NCBI RefSeq assembly: GCF_945882965.1
Contig: NZ_CAMCWY010000003.1
Span: 1 to 64,000, forward strand
Direction: 5' to 3'
Length of the DNA stretch: 64,000 nt
Origin: Sphingorhabdus sp. EL138
GTDB taxonomy: Bacteria > Pseudomonadota > Alphaproteobacteria > Sphingomonadales > Sphingomonadaceae
Shown here: in pieces, positions 16,990 through 26,000 of the stretch
How the letters are laid out: each line of letters begins with the position of its first letter
How positions within the stretch are numbered: position 1 is the first letter of the stretch
Notes under the pieces: model-generated
What the model was told of the DNA's origin: nothing
What the model saw: only the letters and a program-made list of their open reading frames with translations
Database searches by the model: none
Program-made: the position numbers and the translations under genes

Positions 16990-17063
16990 CTTTGGCTTAC
17001 GTCCAGCCACCGGGGTCTGAAACGCAGGGCCATGGGTTTTATGGGCCATAAACCGGAGCCGTC

Positions 17064-17145
17064 GCTCCAGCGTAGCCTGGAGCCTATCGCGCCTTTCGTT
17101 TTCGGCCGACAGACGTGATGGGTCCCAGCCTGCGCTGGGACGACG
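17064..17145. repeat. Double-hairpin intergenic repeat, copy B
   Basis: This is the second copy of the element at 3795-3876, with the same order: arms GCTCCAG/CTGGAGC (17064-17070, 17077-17083), a spacer of similar sequence (GCCTATC..GCC..TCG..TTTCG..AGACGT.ATGGG), then arms GTCCCAGC/GCTGGGAC (17122-17129, 17134-17141). Paired changes in the second stem (CC to TC with GG to GA) preserve base pairing. It lies between the TonB operon terminator and the 3' end of the M20 peptidase. Confidence 0.75.
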
Positions 17146-17200
17146 GTAGTTGGGCGCGAGCGCTCCTGTCAAATGAGCCGTGCAATGGCCTCCAGCAACG

Positions 17201-18511
17201 CTACTTCCCGCGGGAAAGCCGCGTCATCAATATGGCCGCCCGCTTTGCTTGACGCTTGATGCTCGCCAGATCGACGGTCTCGCCGGGCGCGTGGTCGCCC
17301 TTGCTGCGGACGCCAAGGCCGACAAGTCCATCCACATCATTGGCGACGAAGCTGATATCGCCAGCACCGCGCTTCAACGGGTCAAGCACGGCCTGTTCCG
17401 CAAGCCCGAGGTCGCGGTTGACGGCATTAAGACCAGCCAGCAGCGCCTTGTTGCCATCCGTCGGCGCCATTGCGGGATAGCTTCCCGGATCAAAGCTGAT
17501 CGTCGCTGTCGTTTTGGGGGCCGATACGGCAACAATATCCAGCATTTTTGTACGGACACGTGCGCTTTGTTCTTCGGACAACGTCCGGAAATCGCCGCGC
17601 GCAATGGCCAAGCCGGGGATGATGTTGGTCTTGCCCTTTGCGCTTACGCGGACGCCGTCTGTATCAAAGTTCACTTCCTGCCCGGCGGCAACTAAGCCGA
17701 CGTTAAACGTCAGGCTCTGCTCTGGCAGTTCCGTACGGAATCGGTGCAGGATGCGCGCAAGTTCAAAAGCTGCGCCATCGCCATAAGTGGTGTCGAATAT
17801 CAGGGAGCTGTGTCCCGTGACGCCGGACACTTCCAATTTCCAACTATTGGACGAACGCCGCGATATAACGCCCATATCCTTGCCATTTTCAATCGAAAGC
17901 CCTTCAAAATCGAGCGCCACGTCGGCGGTTTTCCCTGCTGCGATCAACGGCGCACGGGTGATGTCAATCGGGTCGCCGGCATCCTCCTCATCCCCCGTCA
18001 TATGGATTTCTATGCTTGCGTCCTTGAGCGTACCAGCCGCTTGCATCGCCCGCAAAGCAGACACGATGACGACCATGCCGCCCTTGTCATCGCCTGCACC
18101 TGGGCCGATCGCTTGCTCGCCATTACGAACAAAGGTCTGGAATGGGCTATCTGCCTCAAACACCGTGTCGAGATGGGCAATGAGCAACAGTTTCTTCGTG
18201 CCCTTCTTGCCCGCCTTGGTCGCGACGAGATGCCCCGAACGACCTGCTTTTGCCATATCGATCCATTCCACCGTGAAGCCCAGCGGCTCCAGTTCGGCCC
18301 GCATCATGTCGCCGACGGTCTTTACGCCGGGAAAATTCATGGTGCCCGAATTCTGGTTCACCAGCTTTTCAAGCAGGGTGATGGATCGCTCATATTCCGC
18401 GTCGACGGTCGCGATCATTTTGGTCTCGGGTGCAGATAATTTGGCATGCGCCGCTGGTGAAAGGGCGACGAGGGCAATGCTGCCGCACAGCATGAAGGCA
18501 CGGAATTTCAT
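17201..18511 (-). CDS. M20-family zinc metallopeptidase, exported (glutamate carboxypeptidase type)
   Basis: The 436-residue protein has a signal peptide (1-23, AHA cleavage). M20 metal-site residues follow: H113 and D115 (AHLDTVF), bridging D141 (GAGDDKGG), catalytic E175 with E176 (TGDEED), D201 (ALDFEG), and a C-terminal His in GDHAPGE. It resembles carboxypeptidase G2-like enzymes that cut C-terminal amino acids from peptides or N-acylated amino acids in the periplasm. CGGGAG precedes the ATG. It lies 75 bp downstream of blh on the same strand and may be read from the rhodopsin transcript. Confidence 0.92.
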   Translation of the reverse strand: MKFRAFMLCGSIALVALSPAAHAKLSAPETKMIATVDAEYERSITLLEKLVNQNSGTMNFPGVKTVGDMMRAELEPLGFTVEWIDMAKAGRSGHLVATKAGKKGTKKLLLIAHLDTVFEADSPFQTFVRNGEQAIGPGAGDDKGGMVVIVSALRAMQAAGTLKDASIEIHMTGDEEDAGDPIDITRAPLIAAGKTADVALDFEGLSIENGKDMGVISRRSSNSWKLEVSGVTGHSSLIFDTTYGDGAAFELARILHRFRTELPEQSLTFNVGLVAAGQEVNFDTDGVRVSAKGKTNIIPGLAIARGDFRTLSEEQSARVRTKMLDIVAVSAPKTTATISFDPGSYPAMAPTDGNKALLAGLNAVNRDLGLAEQAVLDPLKRGAGDISFVANDVDGLVGLGVRSKGDHAPGETVDLASIKRQAKRAAILMTRLSRGK

Positions 18512-18586
18512 AATATACTCCCGATTAAGACCCGCATGATGTGCCGTGCTTTGCCCATTGAGGCAAGGGCGTTGAACAGGCGGATT

Positions 18587-19495
18587 TTATGCGGGATTTT
18601 TGTCCGACAGAATATGTTCAAGAATGAAATGCGGGAAGGTGAGCGTGGATATCAAAATGAAGGCGGTCCGGATGATGCCCATGTCAGCGGGAACATCGCC
18701 CTGATACAGGAACATCAATACACCGAGGCCCAACGACAAAGCGAATACCGCGCAAATGATAGCGGTCTTCTTCAATGGTGACAGGTCGCCTGTCTCGCGT
18801 AACGCGTCGGCCATATGCCGCGGCGAATGGAGCCCGCAAAAGAATATTGCAAATGCCACAAGTGGCGGCAGTAAAAAGGCGGCGACGATGCAGGAAACCA
18901 CCTCCAACGCGCTTTGCTTGTCATCATGGCCAAATGCCCAATAAGCAAAAACGAGGCTGCCCAAGGCCGCCGGGACCGACGCCGCACCAAGCAATGCGGC
19001 AATCACTGCGCCATTATCGCTGCCGGTCAGCGCTGCGAATATCATGGCGACATCGTCAGGGCTGGCAAGCGCGGGCAATGCCACTAAAGCCCATCCGACC
19101 ATCATGGCCAGAAATGGGTCAACTCCGCCGCGCCAATCACGGCTGAAATGGACGATTGAAATGATGAGAAACGAGATGAGTGCAAGTTCAGGAAGTAATA
19201 TCCATAAGAGCACCATAAATGCCGCGCAGAACAGATAACCGCCAATGATCCTTGTTTTACCAGCGATGCCTTTTTGCCCGAAATGGGCAGCGGCGATTTC
19301 AACGTCGAGCGTTCCGTGCGGGATTCCTGCAAGTACGATGGCGACAGCAGCCAGCATATTGACATACGTACTGTTCATACCGCCCCAAAGGCGATCAATG
19401 ATCACCAGCAACAGTGTAGTCACCGGTAACGCAAACAGGCGCAGCATTTTTGAAAATGCTGCGCCTGCAGAATGCGGGTATAGTATTGCAGTCAT
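18587..19495 (-). CDS. blh: Brp/Blh-type beta-carotene 15,15'-dioxygenase
   Basis: The 302-residue integral membrane protein cuts beta-carotene into two retinal molecules, the chromophore of the rhodopsin encoded just upstream. Conserved His for the iron site are visible: H60 (GIPHGTLD), H116 (IVHFSRDW), H223 and H227 (CGLHSPRHM), H289 and H294 (FPHFILEH). About nine hydrophobic segments are present. The start is uncertain. ATG at 19495 lacks a clear ribosome-binding site, and a second ATG (codon 17, at 19447) lies inside a 32-bp palindrome. It is 45 bp downstream of the rhodopsin gene, in the same operon. Confidence 0.95.
   Translation of the reverse strand: MTAILYPHSAGAAFSKMLRLFALPVTTLLLVIIDRLWGGMNSTYVNMLAAVAIVLAGIPHGTLDVEIAAAHFGQKGIAGKTRIIGGYLFCAAFMVLLWILLPELALISFLIISIVHFSRDWRGGVDPFLAMMVGWALVALPALASPDDVAMIFAALTGSDNGAVIAALLGAASVPAALGSLVFAYWAFGHDDKQSALEVVSCIVAAFLLPPLVAFAIFFCGLHSPRHMADALRETGDLSPLKKTAIICAVFALSLGLGVLMFLYQGDVPADMGIIRTAFILISTLTFPHFILEHILSDKNPA
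19436..19467. repeat. 32-bp perfect palindrome over the blh start region
   Basis: The arms 19436-19450 and 19453-19467 are perfect 15-bp inverted copies (outer part CAGGCGCAGC, inner part ATTTT) around a TG centre. It spans codons 11-20 of blh and includes its second ATG. On the mRNA it would fold into a very stable hairpin. A TTTG follows on the minus strand, so it also resembles a weak terminator between rhodopsin and blh. Confidence 0.8.
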
Positions 19496-19540
19496 GCAGG
19501 AGTATACGCCGCCGAAGCGGCGTACGTCCAGTGCTTCACC

Positions 19541-20296
19541 TTAGACCTTATCACCATATTCGGCTTGCGATTTGCGTACTGCGATCATGTAGATCAAGAC
19601 GCCAACGCCAGCCTTTGCGATCAAGTCAGCAATTGTGTAGCCGACTTGTACGCCCACGGTTACGTCCGAACCGCTCAGGTTGGTGTAAGGGATCATGTAT
19701 ACGATTGGGTAGAAACCCCATGATGCGAAGGTCAACAAACGTGCCTTCTTCACCAGTTCGCGCACATTTTCTGGCTGGCTGTTGATTGATGCACCGAGAC
19801 CAGCAAACAGTTGCCACATGATGTAGACAAAAGGAATTGCCGACAATGTGCCCCACAATACGCGGGTTGGGATGTCGGTTGCGATTTCACCTGGGTAGCC
19901 CAAGATGATCATCAGCGCTGCTGCGCCACCGAGCTTGAACGACTTCGATACGGTTTCGTCTTGGCTCAAACGCATCACGAGGATCAGTTCGATCAACAAC
20001 AATGGCACGGTCAACAACCAATCGACATAACGATAGGCGTCGTTAAACGCGTAACCGCTTGCAGCCACTACGCCGCCTTCAACGGTATATGCACCTTCCC
20101 AGCTTTCGAAAATGCGGAAATAATGATAAGCGGCAATGGCTGTAACCAAGCCGGAAATGGTAAGCGCGGTTTTGTAGGCTGGGGCTACTTGCGAGCGACC
20201 TAACCACAAAAACAGCGTTGCTGCTGCCATAGTAGCAAATGTAAATGAGAATGCATTATAGACCAATGAATATTGGCCAAAAGTTAGATTTTCCAC
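19541..20296 (-). CDS. Proton-pumping rhodopsin, green-tuned, with carotenoid-antenna type glycine
   Basis: The 251-residue protein has seven helices. The retinal lysine is K228 (DLIAKAGVG). The helix C motif has D92 (proton acceptor), T96 and E103 (proton donor), the DTE set of proteobacterial outward pumps. H58 matches the acceptor-partner His. L100, at the spectral tuning position, predicts green absorption. G149 (LWGTLS) replaces the Trp seen in bacteriorhodopsin and matches the glycine that opens a fenestration for a carotenoid in xanthorhodopsin. The start is GTG with a strong GGGGGAG site upstream. It is first in an operon with blh, and supplies light-driven proton-motive force. Confidence 0.97.
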   Translation of the reverse strand: MENLTFGQYSLVYNAFSFTFATMAAATLFLWLGRSQVAPAYKTALTISGLVTAIAAYHYFRIFESWEGAYTVEGGVVAASGYAFNDAYRYVDWLLTVPLLLIELILVMRLSQDETVSKSFKLGGAAALMIILGYPGEIATDIPTRVLWGTLSAIPFVYIMWQLFAGLGASINSQPENVRELVKKARLLTFASWGFYPIVYMIPYTNLSGSDVTVGVQVGYTIADLIAKAGVGVLIYMIAVRKSQAEYGDKV

Positions 20297-20640
20297 GTTT
20301 CTCTCCCCCTTTTGGCGACACCACTCAAGATGTCGGGAGCCTAGATGTTAACCAATGCGTTCGATGTGTCAACCCATCCTTTATAACATGTTTTCCCTAT
20401 ATTGCTCCAAATGGTCGGCTCGTTCGTCGAACTGGAGGCCGGCGCGCCAGTGTCGCATGAGAACCCCCGTATCGCCGCGGCAAATGCGGTGAAGGAATTG
20501 TTATGGCGGCAACGCGAGGGGCGGGACCAAATGGGGCTTGGGCATCTTAACGGGCACATTACCGAACGGTGGCGAAAGGGAACATTCGGGCTTGGGACCG
20601 ATTACGCTTTCACGAAACAATTACGTGAAAAGAGATTCTT
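20297..20640. promoter_or_regulatory. Divergent upstream region of the rhodopsin gene
   Basis: These 344 bp carry the promoter of the rhodopsin-blh operon (minus strand) and of the glycine-zipper gene (plus strand). The rhodopsin ribosome-binding site GGGGGAG is at about 20303-20310. A plus-strand frame from a TTG at 20402 (80 codons) has codon-like composition but no ribosome-binding site and no known family. I do not call it. No clear -35/-10 pair stood out on either strand. Confidence 0.4.
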
Positions 20641-21669
20641 ATGAAAAGCCGGATATTTTTCGCAGGTGTTGTACTTGCTGTCCTCACCCCTTCTGTGGTC
20701 TCTGCACAGGATGATGGTTGTCGCCGTGACGGCAGTGGCCGTATCATTGGTACAGCCGTTGGCGCAGGTGCGGGCGGCGTGCTTGGCAACGTGATTGCTG
20801 GGCGTGGCGACAAGACCGAAGGCTCCATAATCGGCGCTGTCGTCGGTGCAGTCATTGGCAATCAGGTGTCCAAATCGAACCGGGGCGACTGCCGCACCGC
20901 TTAAGGCTATTATGACGAACAAGGCCGCTGGCATGCGACGGGCGTTAGCGCCAACGAAGCACGGGGCTATTATGATCGCAACGGCAGTTGGGTTGAAGGC
21001 CAGCCAAACGGATATTATGACAATGGCCGATGGGTCACGGCGAACGGCGACCGCGCAAATGCAGGCTATGTCGACCGTGACGGCTATTGGATTCCGGCAT
21101 CATCCGCTGGCTATTATGGCCGCAACAATCGTTGGGTAGGTGGCACGGCGACGGGCTATTACGACACCAACGGCCGTTGGGTTGCAGGCCCCACACAGGG
21201 ACGGTACGACGCCCGTGGCCGCTGGATTGTGGGGGACACGGCCTATGCGAATGAAAACAATGCCAATTGGAACGCGGTGGAACAACCAGGATATTATACC
21301 ACCGACGGCCGCTGGGTCGCGGGCCGTGCATATGGCTATTATGACTCGCAGGGACGCTGGGTTTCAACACGTCCAGGCAGTTACCAGAACAATGATAACC
21401 GTTCGAACAACCAATATCGTCCGAGCATGGGGCAATATGACCTAAACCAAATGCCGATGGATATTTCGAGCCGGATTAGCTGGATGCGCGAATATATTCG
21501 GGATTCGGTGCAATCACAGCAAATGAGCCGGGCAAGTGCGCAATATGCGCGTCGTGAGCTGACCGCGATTGAGGCGCAGAACCGCCAATTCAACCAGGAC
21601 GGCCGATTTACGGCACGTGAAGAGCAGACAATACGGAGACGTTTGGATCGGCTGACCACACGCTTTTAA
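20641..21669 (+). pseudogene. Glycine-zipper/GYYD-repeat surface protein interrupted by one in-frame TAA
   Basis: One continuous frame of 343 codons is broken only by TAA at 20902-20904. Before it are a signal peptide (1-22, SAQ) and a glycine zipper of the 17-kDa surface antigen type (GTAVGAGAGGVLGNVIAG, GAVVGAVIGNQ). After it, in the same frame, are nine repeats of about 15 residues with core GYYDxxGRWVxG, then a charged C-terminal helix region (MRASAQYARREL-like) to 21669. The downstream 255 codons have no other stop. A Tyr or Gln codon changed to TAA would explain it. As it stands, translation yields an 87-residue zipper protein. Confidence 0.8.
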
Positions 21670-21710
21670 CAAAGCGAACGTCAAGCGCGCAACAATTAAA
21701 GCCAAAAAAT

Positions 21711-21742
21711 AAGGCCCGGCAGTCCCCCAACCGCCGGGCCTT
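21711..21742. terminator. Bidirectional terminator between the GYYD gene and glnA
   Basis: The 10-bp stem AAGGCCCGGC (21711-21720)/GCCGGGCCTT (21733-21742) is followed by TTTAG on the plus strand and by TTATTTTTTGG on the minus strand. It serves the two convergent genes, more strongly glnA. Confidence 0.88.
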
Positions 21743-21766
21743 TAGCACTAATCCGATGCGTTAGCA

Positions 21767-23179
21767 TCAGTAGCTATAATACATGTCGAACTCGACTGGG
21801 CTTGGCGTCATTTCCCAACGGGCGACGTCTTCCATCTTGAGCTCGATATAGCTTTCAATCTGGTCCTTGGAGAACACGTCACCCTTCAACAAGAAGTCGT
21901 GATCAGCGGCCAATGAATCGAGCGCTTCGCGGAGTGAGCCGGCAACGGTTGGAACTTGCGCGAGTTCTGCCGGTGGCAGGTCATACAGGTTCTTATCCAT
22001 GGCTTCGCCCGGATGGATCTTGTTCTGGATACCGTCGAGCCCCGCCATGAACAGCGCCGCATAGCAAAGATACGGGTTCGCCATTGCGTCTGGGAAGCGC
22101 ACTTCGACGCGCTTTGCCTTGGCACCGGCACCATAAGGAATACGGCATGATGCCGAGCGGTTGCGCGCCGAATAGGCGAGCAACACAGGCGCTTCATAGC
22201 CGGGAACAAGACGCTTGTAGCTGTTGGTGGTCGGGTTGGAAAATGCGTTGATCGCCTTGGCATGCTTGATGATGCCGCCAATGAAAAACAGGCACATTTC
22301 CGACAGACCAGCGTAGCCGTCGCCTGCGAAGAGCGGTGTTTTGCCTTCCCAGATCGACAAATGGGTGTGCATCCCTGAACCATTATCTTCCTTGATAGGC
22401 TTTGGCATGAACGTTGCGGTCTTGCCATAAGCGTGCGCCACCTGATGCACGACATATTTGTAGATCTGCATACGGTCGGCAGTCTGCGTTAGCGTACCGA
22501 ATGTCAGGCCAAGCTCATGCTGGGCGGCGGCAACTTCATGGTGATGCTTGTCGCATGGCAGGCCCATTTCCAACATGGTCGAAACCATCTCGCCACGGAT
22601 GTCCATTGCGCTGTCGACAGGTGCGACGGGGAAATACCCGCCCTTGGCGCGCGGGCGGTGGCCCATATTGCCGCTTTCATATTTCGTGCCGCTGTTGGTG
22701 GGCAGTTCAATATCGTCAATCTTGTAATAAGACGTGTTGTAGCTGTTTTCAAAACGTACATCGTCGAACATGAAGAATTCGGCTTCTGGGCCGACATAGA
22801 CGGTGTCGCCAATGCCCGTGGTCTTCAGATAAGCTTCGGCGCGCTTGGCGGTCGAACGCGGGTCGCGACTGTACAGCTCGCCTGTCGATGGCTCAACAAT
22901 ATCGCAGAAGATAATCATCATCGGCGTTGCTGAGAATGGATCAACATACACTGCGTCCAGATCAGGCTTCAGGATCATGTCGGATTCGTTGATTGCTTTC
23001 CAGCCCTCAATCGACGAGCCGTCAAACATCAGGCCGTCTTCCAATTCATCTTCGCCAATGACGCCCGCGCACATCGTTAGATGCTGCCATTTGCCCTTGG
23101 GATCAGTGAAGCGCACATCGACCCACTCGATTTCCTCATCCTTGATGCGCTTGATGATGTCTTTGGCTGAAGTGCCCAT
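21767..23179 (-). CDS. glnA: Glutamine synthetase, type I
   Basis: The 470-residue enzyme makes glutamine from glutamate, ammonia and ATP. Typical type I motifs are present: [29 protein letters not shown] (ammonia and glutamate site) and [19 protein letters not shown]. The adenylylation site Y399 in NLYDLPP is present, so activity is probably controlled by GlnE/PII. The ATG at 23179 with AAGGA upstream gives the normal length; the frame runs 68 codons further upstream but overlaps glnB. It is second in a glnB-glnA operon. Confidence 0.97.
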   Translation of the reverse strand: MGTSAKDIIKRIKDEEIEWVDVRFTDPKGKWQHLTMCAGVIGEDELEDGLMFDGSSIEGWKAINESDMILKPDLDAVYVDPFSATPMMIIFCDIVEPSTGELYSRDPRSTAKRAEAYLKTTGIGDTVYVGPEAEFFMFDDVRFENSYNTSYYKIDDIELPTNSGTKYESGNMGHRPRAKGGYFPVAPVDSAMDIRGEMVSTMLEMGLPCDKHHHEVAAAQHELGLTFGTLTQTADRMQIYKYVVHQVAHAYGKTATFMPKPIKEDNGSGMHTHLSIWEGKTPLFAGDGYAGLSEMCLFFIGGIIKHAKAINAFSNPTTNSYKRLVPGYEAPVLLAYSARNRSASCRIPYGAGAKAKRVEVRFPDAMANPYLCYAALFMAGLDGIQNKIHPGEAMDKNLYDLPPAELAQVPTVAGSLREALDSLAADHDFLLKGDVFSKDQIESYIELKMEDVARWEMTPSPVEFDMYYSY

Positions 23180-23225
23180 AATGCGTTCCTTCTTTCGCTT
23201 GTCTTTCTTAAGTGATTTGGATTTT

Positions 23226-23624
<399 letters not shown>

Positions 23625-23626
23625 TT

Positions 23627-23642
23627 ATCAAGTATCGTGCCA
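23627..23642 (-). promoter_or_regulatory. Sigma-54-like promoter of glnB-glnA
   Basis: On the minus strand the sequence TGGCACGATACTTGAT matches the -24/-12 pattern TGGCACG-N4-TTGCW, except that GC at -12 reads GA. It lies 63-78 bases before the glnB start. Nitrogen control of glnBA through NtrC and sigma-54 is established in relatives, which supports the call. Confidence 0.5.
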
Positions 23643-23688
23643 GATTGGATGGCACACAAAAAGCAGATTCTAAGCGATTATGGCAATG

Positions 23689-23715
23689 GCACCTGCCTAA
23701 ATTTTAGGCAGGTGC
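23689..23715. repeat. 27-bp near-perfect palindrome after the PQQ dehydrogenase
   Basis: Two 13-bp arms (GCACCTGCCTAAA and its complement) surround a single T, 22 bases beyond the PQQ dehydrogenase stop and 50 bases upstream of the glnB promoter. No T run follows on the minus strand. It may be a terminator-like structure for the dehydrogenase or an operator for glnB. Confidence 0.6.
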
Positions 23716-23736
23716 TAGATTCATGGGCAGCAGATT

Positions 23737-25929
23737 TTACTTGGCTGCCCTTTTTGCGCCTCCGCTCAAGGCCGCGTCATTCGCCTTTGCATAATGCGCG
23801 CGACTGACCACATAGGCGCGCATTTGCTCTGCCTCTTTTGGGCTAAGCACGCTGCTAAAGCTGACCATACCGTTGCTTTTCAAGATGCCGTCGATGACAA
23901 CCGATTTCCACGTTGCAGCATCGGCAATCGTGCCGGATTTGCGTAAGTCAGGCAGCACGCCGTTGCCAACCGCGCCTGGGCCGTGGCAGACGAGGCAATA
24001 TCGTTGATAGTTTGATCCGCCCGCTGCGATATCCGCTGGCGTCCCGAACTGTTTGGTCGGCTGCCACACATAAGGCGGGGTTTCCGGCAAGGCGGGCAAA
24101 GCAATTTTGCCGCCCAATTTCAGCACGATCAAGCGCGGCAGGTTTGGCACCGCAGCACTGGTCGCCCCTGCATAGCCCGCAACCAACGGAAAAGCACCGC
24201 CCTTGCTGGTCAGGAATGCCACATATTGTTCGCCATCCACAGTATAAGTTGACGCGCCAGAGAGCACCCCTGATTGCACATTGATGTTTAGCAATTGCTT
24301 GCCCGTGTCGGCGGCATAAGCGCGAAATTCACCCATCGCCGTGCCTTGGAACACCAGATTGCCCGCCGTCGTCATCGTCCCGCCATTCCATGACGCGGGA
24401 TGATCAACGGTCCATTTGGCCTTGCCGGTTTTAGGGTCAAACGCCACCAATTTGCCAGTCGTGGCGGCCTTCACCGCTTTGACGAAATTGGTATCATCGG
24501 GCAAATCCACCGTCGCCATTGCGCCGCCAGTATTAAAGCCAAGCTTTTTACGCTCCATCTCATTAGGCGCAATCGGCGGAAGATAAGCGCCGCCAATGTA
24601 TAAAGCAGGAATATAAACAAGGCCGGTCGCTGGATTAAAGCTCATCGGGTGCCAATTATGCGCGCCAAGCGCCGACGGGTTCGCCATATAAAGCTTGCCG
24701 GTTTTTTCATAGCGCGCTTCCGGATTTTCAATCGGACGTCCAGTTTTCAAATCGTACCCGGTTGCCCACGTAATGCCGTTAATGAACGGGTTGGCGGACA
24801 GCAATTTGCCATTTAGCCGGTCTATCGTGAAGAAAAATCCGTTTTTGGGTGCGTGGTAGAGAACTTTACGTTCCTTGCCGGCACGCGTTTCGGTGGCCAA
24901 GATGATCGGCTGCGTCGCGGTATAGTCCCAGCTTTCGGCAGGTGTTTCCTGATAATGCCAGACATATTCGCCGGTGTTGGGTTTTAGTGCGACGATGGAG
25001 GACAGGAACAAATTGTCGCCTTCACCATTGGAACGAATACCGTGGTTCCACGGGTTGCCATTGCCAACGCCGAGATAAAGCTGATCCAGTTCGGCATCAT
25101 AGACAATGGCGTCCCACACGGTCCCGCCGCCGCCGCTTTCGCGCCAGTCACCCTTTTTGGGTTTTGCGCTCCAGGTTTTGGTCGCTGCGGTTTTCAGGAT
25201 TTCGTCGCTGGCGGCATTGTCCGGTTCGCCCTTAGGATTGGGCGTGGTGTAGAAACGCCATGCCTTTTTACCAGTCGCCGCATCATAAGCAGTGACATAA
25301 CCGCGTGCGCCAAATTCAGCGCCACCAAAGCCAATCACAACCTTGTCCTTGACCACGCGCGGGACGCCCGTGATGGTACCGTTTGATTCCAGATCAAGCG
25401 TCTGCGCGCTCCAATTCTGCTTTCCGGTGCTCGCATCGAGTGAGATCAGGCGACCGTCAATGGTGCCGACGAAAACGCTGCCTTTCCAGAAAGCGACGCC
25501 GCGATTGACAACGTCGCAGCAGGCCTTGACGCCGCGCGCTTTGTCGACTTTGGGGTCGAAACTCCATAATGGCTTGCCCGTTTTGGCATCATAAGCAAAA
25601 ACCTTGGACCAAGCGGTGGAGATAAACATTTTGCCATCGACCACCACCGGCGTTGCTTCTTGCCCGCGCGCATCTGGTAAGTCGGCAAACCATGCGATCC
25701 CTAAATTTTGCACATTGCCGTCGTTAATCAGCTTCAACGGGCTGTGCCGCTGTTCATCATAATTGAAGCCGGTCATCGCCCAGTTGGAGCCGTCACCGCC
25801 GGTTTTCAAATAATCGCCGTCAATCGCCGCAAAGGCGGGAATGTCCGAGTCCGCCGCCGACTTTCCACAGGAACTCAGCATCATTGCCGCGCTCAAAAAT
25901 GCCGCTGCGGCCAAAAGCTTTTTTGTCAT
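23737..25929 (-). CDS. PQQ-dependent alcohol dehydrogenase with C-terminal cytochrome c (lipoprotein)
   Basis: The 730-residue quinohaemoprotein oxidises alcohols in the periplasm. A lipobox LSSC lies near residue 21. An eight-bladed PQQ propeller follows, with vicinal cysteines (KACCDV) and catalytic Asp in SWDYTATQPI. A cytochrome c domain has C645-x-x-C648-H649 and likely axial M688. The residue two after the catalytic Asp is Thr, not Asp, so a calcium rather than lanthanide enzyme is predicted. The ribosome-binding site GGGAGAG lies in a small hairpin (TCTCCC-TTC-GGGAGA). PQQ biosynthesis genes are not in the window. Confidence 0.95.
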   Translation of the reverse strand: MTKKLLAAAAFLSAAMMLSSCGKSAADSDIPAFAAIDGDYLKTGGDGSNWAMTGFNYDEQRHSPLKLINDGNVQNLGIAWFADLPDARGQEATPVVVDGKMFISTAWSKVFAYDAKTGKPLWSFDPKVDKARGVKACCDVVNRGVAFWKGSVFVGTIDGRLISLDASTGKQNWSAQTLDLESNGTITGVPRVVKDKVVIGFGGAEFGARGYVTAYDAATGKKAWRFYTTPNPKGEPDNAASDEILKTAATKTWSAKPKKGDWRESGGGGTVWDAIVYDAELDQLYLGVGNGNPWNHGIRSNGEGDNLFLSSIVALKPNTGEYVWHYQETPAESWDYTATQPIILATETRAGKERKVLYHAPKNGFFFTIDRLNGKLLSANPFINGITWATGYDLKTGRPIENPEARYEKTGKLYMANPSALGAHNWHPMSFNPATGLVYIPALYIGGAYLPPIAPNEMERKKLGFNTGGAMATVDLPDDTNFVKAVKAATTGKLVAFDPKTGKAKWTVDHPASWNGGTMTTAGNLVFQGTAMGEFRAYAADTGKQLLNINVQSGVLSGASTYTVDGEQYVAFLTSKGGAFPLVAGYAGATSAAVPNLPRLIVLKLGGKIALPALPETPPYVWQPTKQFGTPADIAAGGSNYQRYCLVCHGPGAVGNGVLPDLRKSGTIADAATWKSVVIDGILKSNGMVSFSSVLSPKEAEQMRAYVVSRAHYAKANDAALSGGAKRAAK

Positions 25930-26000
25930 GTTTTCTCTCTCCCGAAGGGAGAAGCTATGCCGATGTCGCGCGTACGTCCAGTGTGAATTTAATCGGCGGG

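Noticed and set aside
20402-20644. 80-codon frame with plausible codon usage upstream of the glycine-zipper gene
   Set aside because: It starts with TTG without a Shine-Dalgarno sequence, overlaps the next start, and has no recognisable domain. It is mentioned only in the intergenic entry.
23737-25929. Lanthanide-dependent (XoxF-like) alcohol dehydrogenase
   Set aside because: The diagnostic Asp two residues after the catalytic Asp is Thr here, and the C-terminal cytochrome c domain fits a calcium quinohaemoprotein.
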